From: Ridgeia piscesae
Taxonomy: Eukaryota; Annelida; Polychaeta; Sabellida; Siboglinidae
Reading direction: 5' to 3'
DNA: 64,000 nucleotides
Assembly: GCA_025642075.2 (NCBI GenBank)
Contig: JAODUO010000138.1
Span: forward strand, 160,001 to 224,000
Below are positions 62,201 to 64,000 of this stretch, one piece after another (within the stretch, counting starts at the first letter, position 1; each line of letters opens with the position of its first letter). Both the position numbers and the translations under genes were made by a program. Below the pieces are notes generated by a model. It made no database searches. It saw only the letters and a list, made by a program, of their open reading frames with translations, and was not told where the DNA came from.

Positions 62201-63159
62201 GGCATGACACAGAAGTCGCATATAGGATGATGACAACCAAGATAGAAGTCTTGCAAAGCTGTGTTTCCTGTCCATATCCAGACAAAATGAACTGATTTAC
62301 ATAGTACCATATCTAAACAAGGCAGAGCATGTGTAAAAACAAGGCAGAGCATGTGTAAATAGAACAATATAATACATTTTATGTGAATAAAACATGATAT
62401 ATTCTACTGTATTGTTGTCCAGAATAGTAATGTTCTATGTTTGTCACCTATATATAACAACATATGTTTTACCAACATACACCAAAGTTACACCAATTTA
62501 AAGATAATTAAATGAACATTAAAATAAACACAACTTGCAATTATAGAAAATCAGTAGTTTTGAAGATACAGCTTAAAATCTGCAAGCACCCCAAACTGGT
62601 GAAATCAGTGGCTGCAGCTTGGGGAACAGGAGCACTAGTCAATTTAACCGGCTGGGGTCTAATGGGTTAATGAGCAACATTTTAATATAATTCTTTGAAT
62701 AAATTTATCCCTTCATCTCTATATTCACAAACACACATAATAATGTTTTATTTAATTCACCACTTACTGTTAAACTGTTAAATTGTACCTCTAAAACAAT
62801 CTCTAAAACAACTTTTGGCATTGAAAATGTTACACATATGAAATAAACATAATTATATTATAATTACTTTTTAACTTTAAGTCTGTGTTTTGCCATGACA
62901 TAATAATTTAACCATTATTTTTATGGTTAATTAATATCATATTTTAATGCAAATGAAATTATGAATGCTAATGATAAGCCAACCATTGGTGGAAATTGGC
63001 TCCTGGAAATTATCGTCATGCATTAGTAAATTTAGTGAATAGAAAGTTGATCAAAACACGACATGATGGGCAAATTATAACAATCACTAAAATATGTTTT
63101 ATCAGTTAAGATGTTAGAAATAATATATTTCATGCTATGAATTAATTTGATTTATCATG

Positions 63160-63227
<68 letters not shown>

Positions 63228-63661
63228 CATTATACATCCATAATTCTGGTGAATAAAATATTTTATAATTTTTTGTTTGTTTGTGAACACAAAGATGAAG
63301 TGATGAATTCTTCCATGTTCTGCAGCAATGTTCAACCTTGCTGCTGGAGATTTTGCAGTAAATATACAGTTAACCTCTGGTATACTGCATTGCATGACTA
63401 CAACTGCTTCGAAATGACCGACCGGAACAGTCCATTACGACATGAGAGACAACATTAACTCATTAACTGTGCCTATTCATAGCCAGTTCCTGGGAAGACT
63501 GGCCGAGTAATGACTTGTGCAAACCACTTAGCAAAGGTTGGGTGTGTGGCTGGCGACATTACCCTCTTTGCATTGCGTCTTGACCTTTCCATGTCGGCAC
63601 TTTCGTCCTCCTCTGTCACGTACCCTTCTAACTCCTTCACACCAAGGGCCAGCTTCTTGCC
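47248..63661 (-). CDS. PLCL1/PLCL2-like: Inactive phospholipase C-like protein (PRIP), C-terminal 13 exons
   Basis: Minus-strand exons: 63661-63563, 61442-61340, 60789-60610, 59209-59031, 58820-58682, 58313-58167, 57719-57622, 56701-56414, 55687-55619, 52538-52485, 51994-51902, 47749-47654, 47331-47248 (TAG). All phases agree. In order they encode the X-Y linker (acidic, then basic), the PLC Y domain ([69 protein letters not shown]), a C2 domain ([56 protein letters not shown]) and a long helical tail ([69 protein letters not shown]). This tail is characteristic of PLCL1/2 and absent from active PLC-delta. PRIP binds inositol phosphates and PP1/PP2A without cleaving PIP2. The X domain that would prove inactivity is outside the window. 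Introns are loaded with minisatellites. Confidence 0.93.
47786..48196. repeat. 46-bp minisatellite in a PLCL intron
   Basis: About nine copies of a 46-bp unit (GTACCAGTGTCCCTGCTTAC plus TGATTCAGAGGGACTGCTGATGAGAT split here for length). Variants are GTACC/GAACC and CCCTG/CCGTG. It starts about 37 bp from the acceptor of exon 47749-47654. Confidence 0.97.
48605..48790. repeat. 36-bp repeat, about five copies
   Basis: Units of the type CCTATTTATGATATGGCCCC plus CAAGCTTGTACTGTGT, in a PLCL intron. In-frame translation gives the low-complexity 76-codon ORF seen there. Confidence 0.9.
48791..49403. other. PLCL intron, nothing recognised
   Basis: AT-rich intron sequence between the 36-bp and 53-bp arrays. 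Confidence 0.6.
49404..51901. repeat. 53/60-bp minisatellite running up to a PLCL donor site
   Basis: About 46 copies of a 53-bp unit (GTTGTCTGTAGGAGGTGGAA plus GTGAGATACACCAGTGGCC plus GTGAGGGAGTACGT). Toward 51.2-51.85 kb a 60-bp variant with an extra ATGGTAC appears in two groups. It begins, in transcript order, directly at the end of exon 51994-51902. On the minus strand each unit has a good acceptor-like tract (TTCCACCTCCTACAG) followed seven bases later by GTACTC. All three minus-strand frames stay open for 840-900 codons because the 53-bp period rotates frame and lacks stops. Confidence 0.97.
52945..55515. repeat. 34-bp minisatellite, about 75 copies, in a PLCL intron
   Basis: Main unit GATGAGTTCATTGAGAGGAT plus GCAAGAGATGACGT, very regular from 53.0 to 54.6 kb with T/C (TTCATTG/TTCACTG) and A/G variants. 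From 54.6 to 55.5 kb units change to AATAGATGAGTTCACTGAGA, then AGATTGGGTGCTGAGTTCAC forms of 29-31 bp, a second generation. The array ends about 100 bp from the donor of exon 55687-55619. Confidence 0.97.
55688..56413. other. PLCL intron, nothing recognised
   Basis: AT-rich intron sequence without ORF or tandem repeat. Confidence 0.6.
56702..57621. other. PLCL intron, nothing recognised
   Basis: Unremarkable intron sequence. Short trinucleotide run (TTA/CTA) near 57198-57224. Confidence 0.6.
58862..59045. repeat. 46-50-bp repeats copying a PLCL exon edge with its donor
   Basis: On the minus strand the exon ends GACACCCCTCATACTACACA-TCAAG|GTAAGATATC. Downstream follow ACACCCCTCATAATTCACAT-CAAG|GTAAGATCC and GCATCCCTCACACAATACAT-CAGG|GTAAGATCTC, plus further partial copies. 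Between copies stand acceptor-like ATTGCAG and AATGCAG. Donor-like GT positions lie at 58954-58953 and 58908-58907 (approximate). Each unit is thus a miniature exon edge flanked by splice signals. Confidence 0.9.
59225..59935. repeat. 25-bp minisatellite in a PLCL intron
   Basis: About 28 copies of ACACCCAGCAGTCTCTCTCA plus TGTAC, with 23- and 18-bp variants. It starts about 15-30 bp from the acceptor of exon 59209-59031. The long ORFs on both strands (up to 276 codons) are repeat translations. Confidence 0.97.
59936..60609. other. PLCL intron remainder
   Basis: Non-repetitive intron sequence. No ORF beyond run-through from the neighbouring array. Confidence 0.6.
60790..61339. other. PLCL intron, nothing recognised
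   Basis: AT-rich intron sequence between two Y-domain exons. Confidence 0.6.
61636..62666. mobile_element. piggyBac-like non-autonomous DNA transposon
   Basis: CCCATTAGACCCCA at 61636-61649 is exactly inverted at 62653-62666 (TGGGGTCTAATGGG). TTAA flanks both ends (61632-61635 and 62667-62670). CCY ends with a TTAA target duplication are the signature of the piggyBac superfamily. The 1031-bp interior has GC-rich ends, one ATGGCGGCG near 61872 and no transposase frame, so the element is non-autonomous. A degenerate inner 29-codon-scale reading on either strand is not convincing. It sits in the PLCL intron between exons 63563 and 61442. Confidence 0.82.
62671..63562. other. PLCL intron with TA microsatellite
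   Basis: AT-rich. Perfect (TA)n at about 63166-63222. Nothing else recognised. Confidence 0.7.
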
Positions 63662-64000
63662 CTGTCACACACATACATATACATGAAGACATACTACACC
63701 ATCATCACAATACCCAGGGTCAGCTTCTTGCCCTGTCACACACATACATATACATGAAGACATACTACACCATCATCACCATACCCAGGGCCAGCTTCTT
63801 GCCCTGTCACACACATACATATACATGAGGACATACTACACCATCATCACCATACCCAGGGCCAGCTTCTTGCCCTGTCACACACATACATATACATGAA
63901 GACATACTACACCATCATCACCATACCCAGGGCCAGCTTCTTGCCCTGTCACACACATACATATACATGAAGACATACTACGCCATCATCACCATACCCA
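63662..64000. repeat. 71-bp repeats copying a PLCL exon start with its acceptor
   Basis: Nearly five copies of a 71-bp unit (63662-63732, 63733-63803, 63804-63874, 63875-63945, partial to 64000). On the minus strand each carries GTGTGACAG|GGCAAGAAGC followed by TGGCCCTGGGTATG. The real exon begins GTGTGACAG|GGCAAGAAGC followed by TGGCCCTTGGTGTG. So the acceptor, its pyrimidine tract and the first 16-17 exon bases are repeated. Four units are almost identical. The array continues beyond the window. Confidence 0.95.

Noticed and set aside
10600..64000. tRNA, rRNA or snRNA genes
   Set aside because: I looked for cloverleaf-type and A/B-box sequences by eye and found none I could support. Short ones may have been missed.

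Overview
The window is nuclear DNA of an animal, most likely a marine invertebrate and perhaps a mollusc or another lophotrochozoan. Genes are split by many introns with GT-AG sites, the background is AT-rich, and remnants of LINE retrotransposons and DNA transposons are scattered through it. Five protein genes can be read exon by exon. (1) DNAI7 (CASC1), plus strand, 4463-10057, only the last six exons in the window. (2) NDUFA9, minus strand, 11720-21874, complete, 393 residues. (3) TXNL4A (Dim1, U5-15K), plus strand, 35752-36180, a single coding exon. (4) MTRF1L, the mitochondrial release factor, minus strand, 37390-41205, complete, seven exons, 479 residues. (5) A phospholipase C-like protein (PLCL/PRIP family), minus strand, 47248-63661, the last 13 exons with the 5' part beyond the window. 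They form no operon. They cover ciliary dynein, respiratory complex I, splicing, mitochondrial translation and phosphoinositide/phosphatase signalling.

Layout: 1-3955 is a 34/36-bp minisatellite. 4.4-10.1 kb is the DNAI7 3' end with two intronic minisatellites. 10.6-11.3 kb is a LINE remnant. 11.7-21.9 kb is NDUFA9, containing a direct duplication of a three-exon block (13.86-15.64 and 16.43-18.65 kb). 22.05-22.63 kb is a short element with terminal inverted repeats just upstream of the NDUFA9 start. 23.5-26.3 kb is a decayed SWIM-like gene. 27.1-28.1 kb holds two opposed LINE remnants around AT and CA microsatellites. 28.4-30.8 kb is CpG-richer DNA with a promoter-like block and no recognised gene. 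31.5-32.5 kb is a LINE 3' end. 33.2-34.0 kb is a decayed copy of an uncharacterised family. Then come TXNL4A, MTRF1L and, after about 6 kb without a recognised gene, PLCL. A piggyBac-like non-autonomous element (61636-62666, TTAA target duplication) sits in a PLCL intron.

The most unusual property is the tandem repeats, about 15 kb of the 64 kb. Several do not merely lie in introns: they start exactly at exon-intron boundaries, and their units carry copies of the exon edge together with its splice site. This is clear at DNAI7 5227/5228, MTRF1L 39040, PLCL 59031 and PLCL 63661. It is weaker but suggestive at DNAI7 8090 and PLCL 51902, where the donor also appears to be GC rather than GT. The result is arrays of duplicated 5' or 3' splice sites beside real ones. 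The second striking feature is the NDUFA9 duplication. One copy gives an in-frame protein, but including both copies breaks the frame, so it is either mutually exclusive splicing, a damaged allele, or an assembly artefact.
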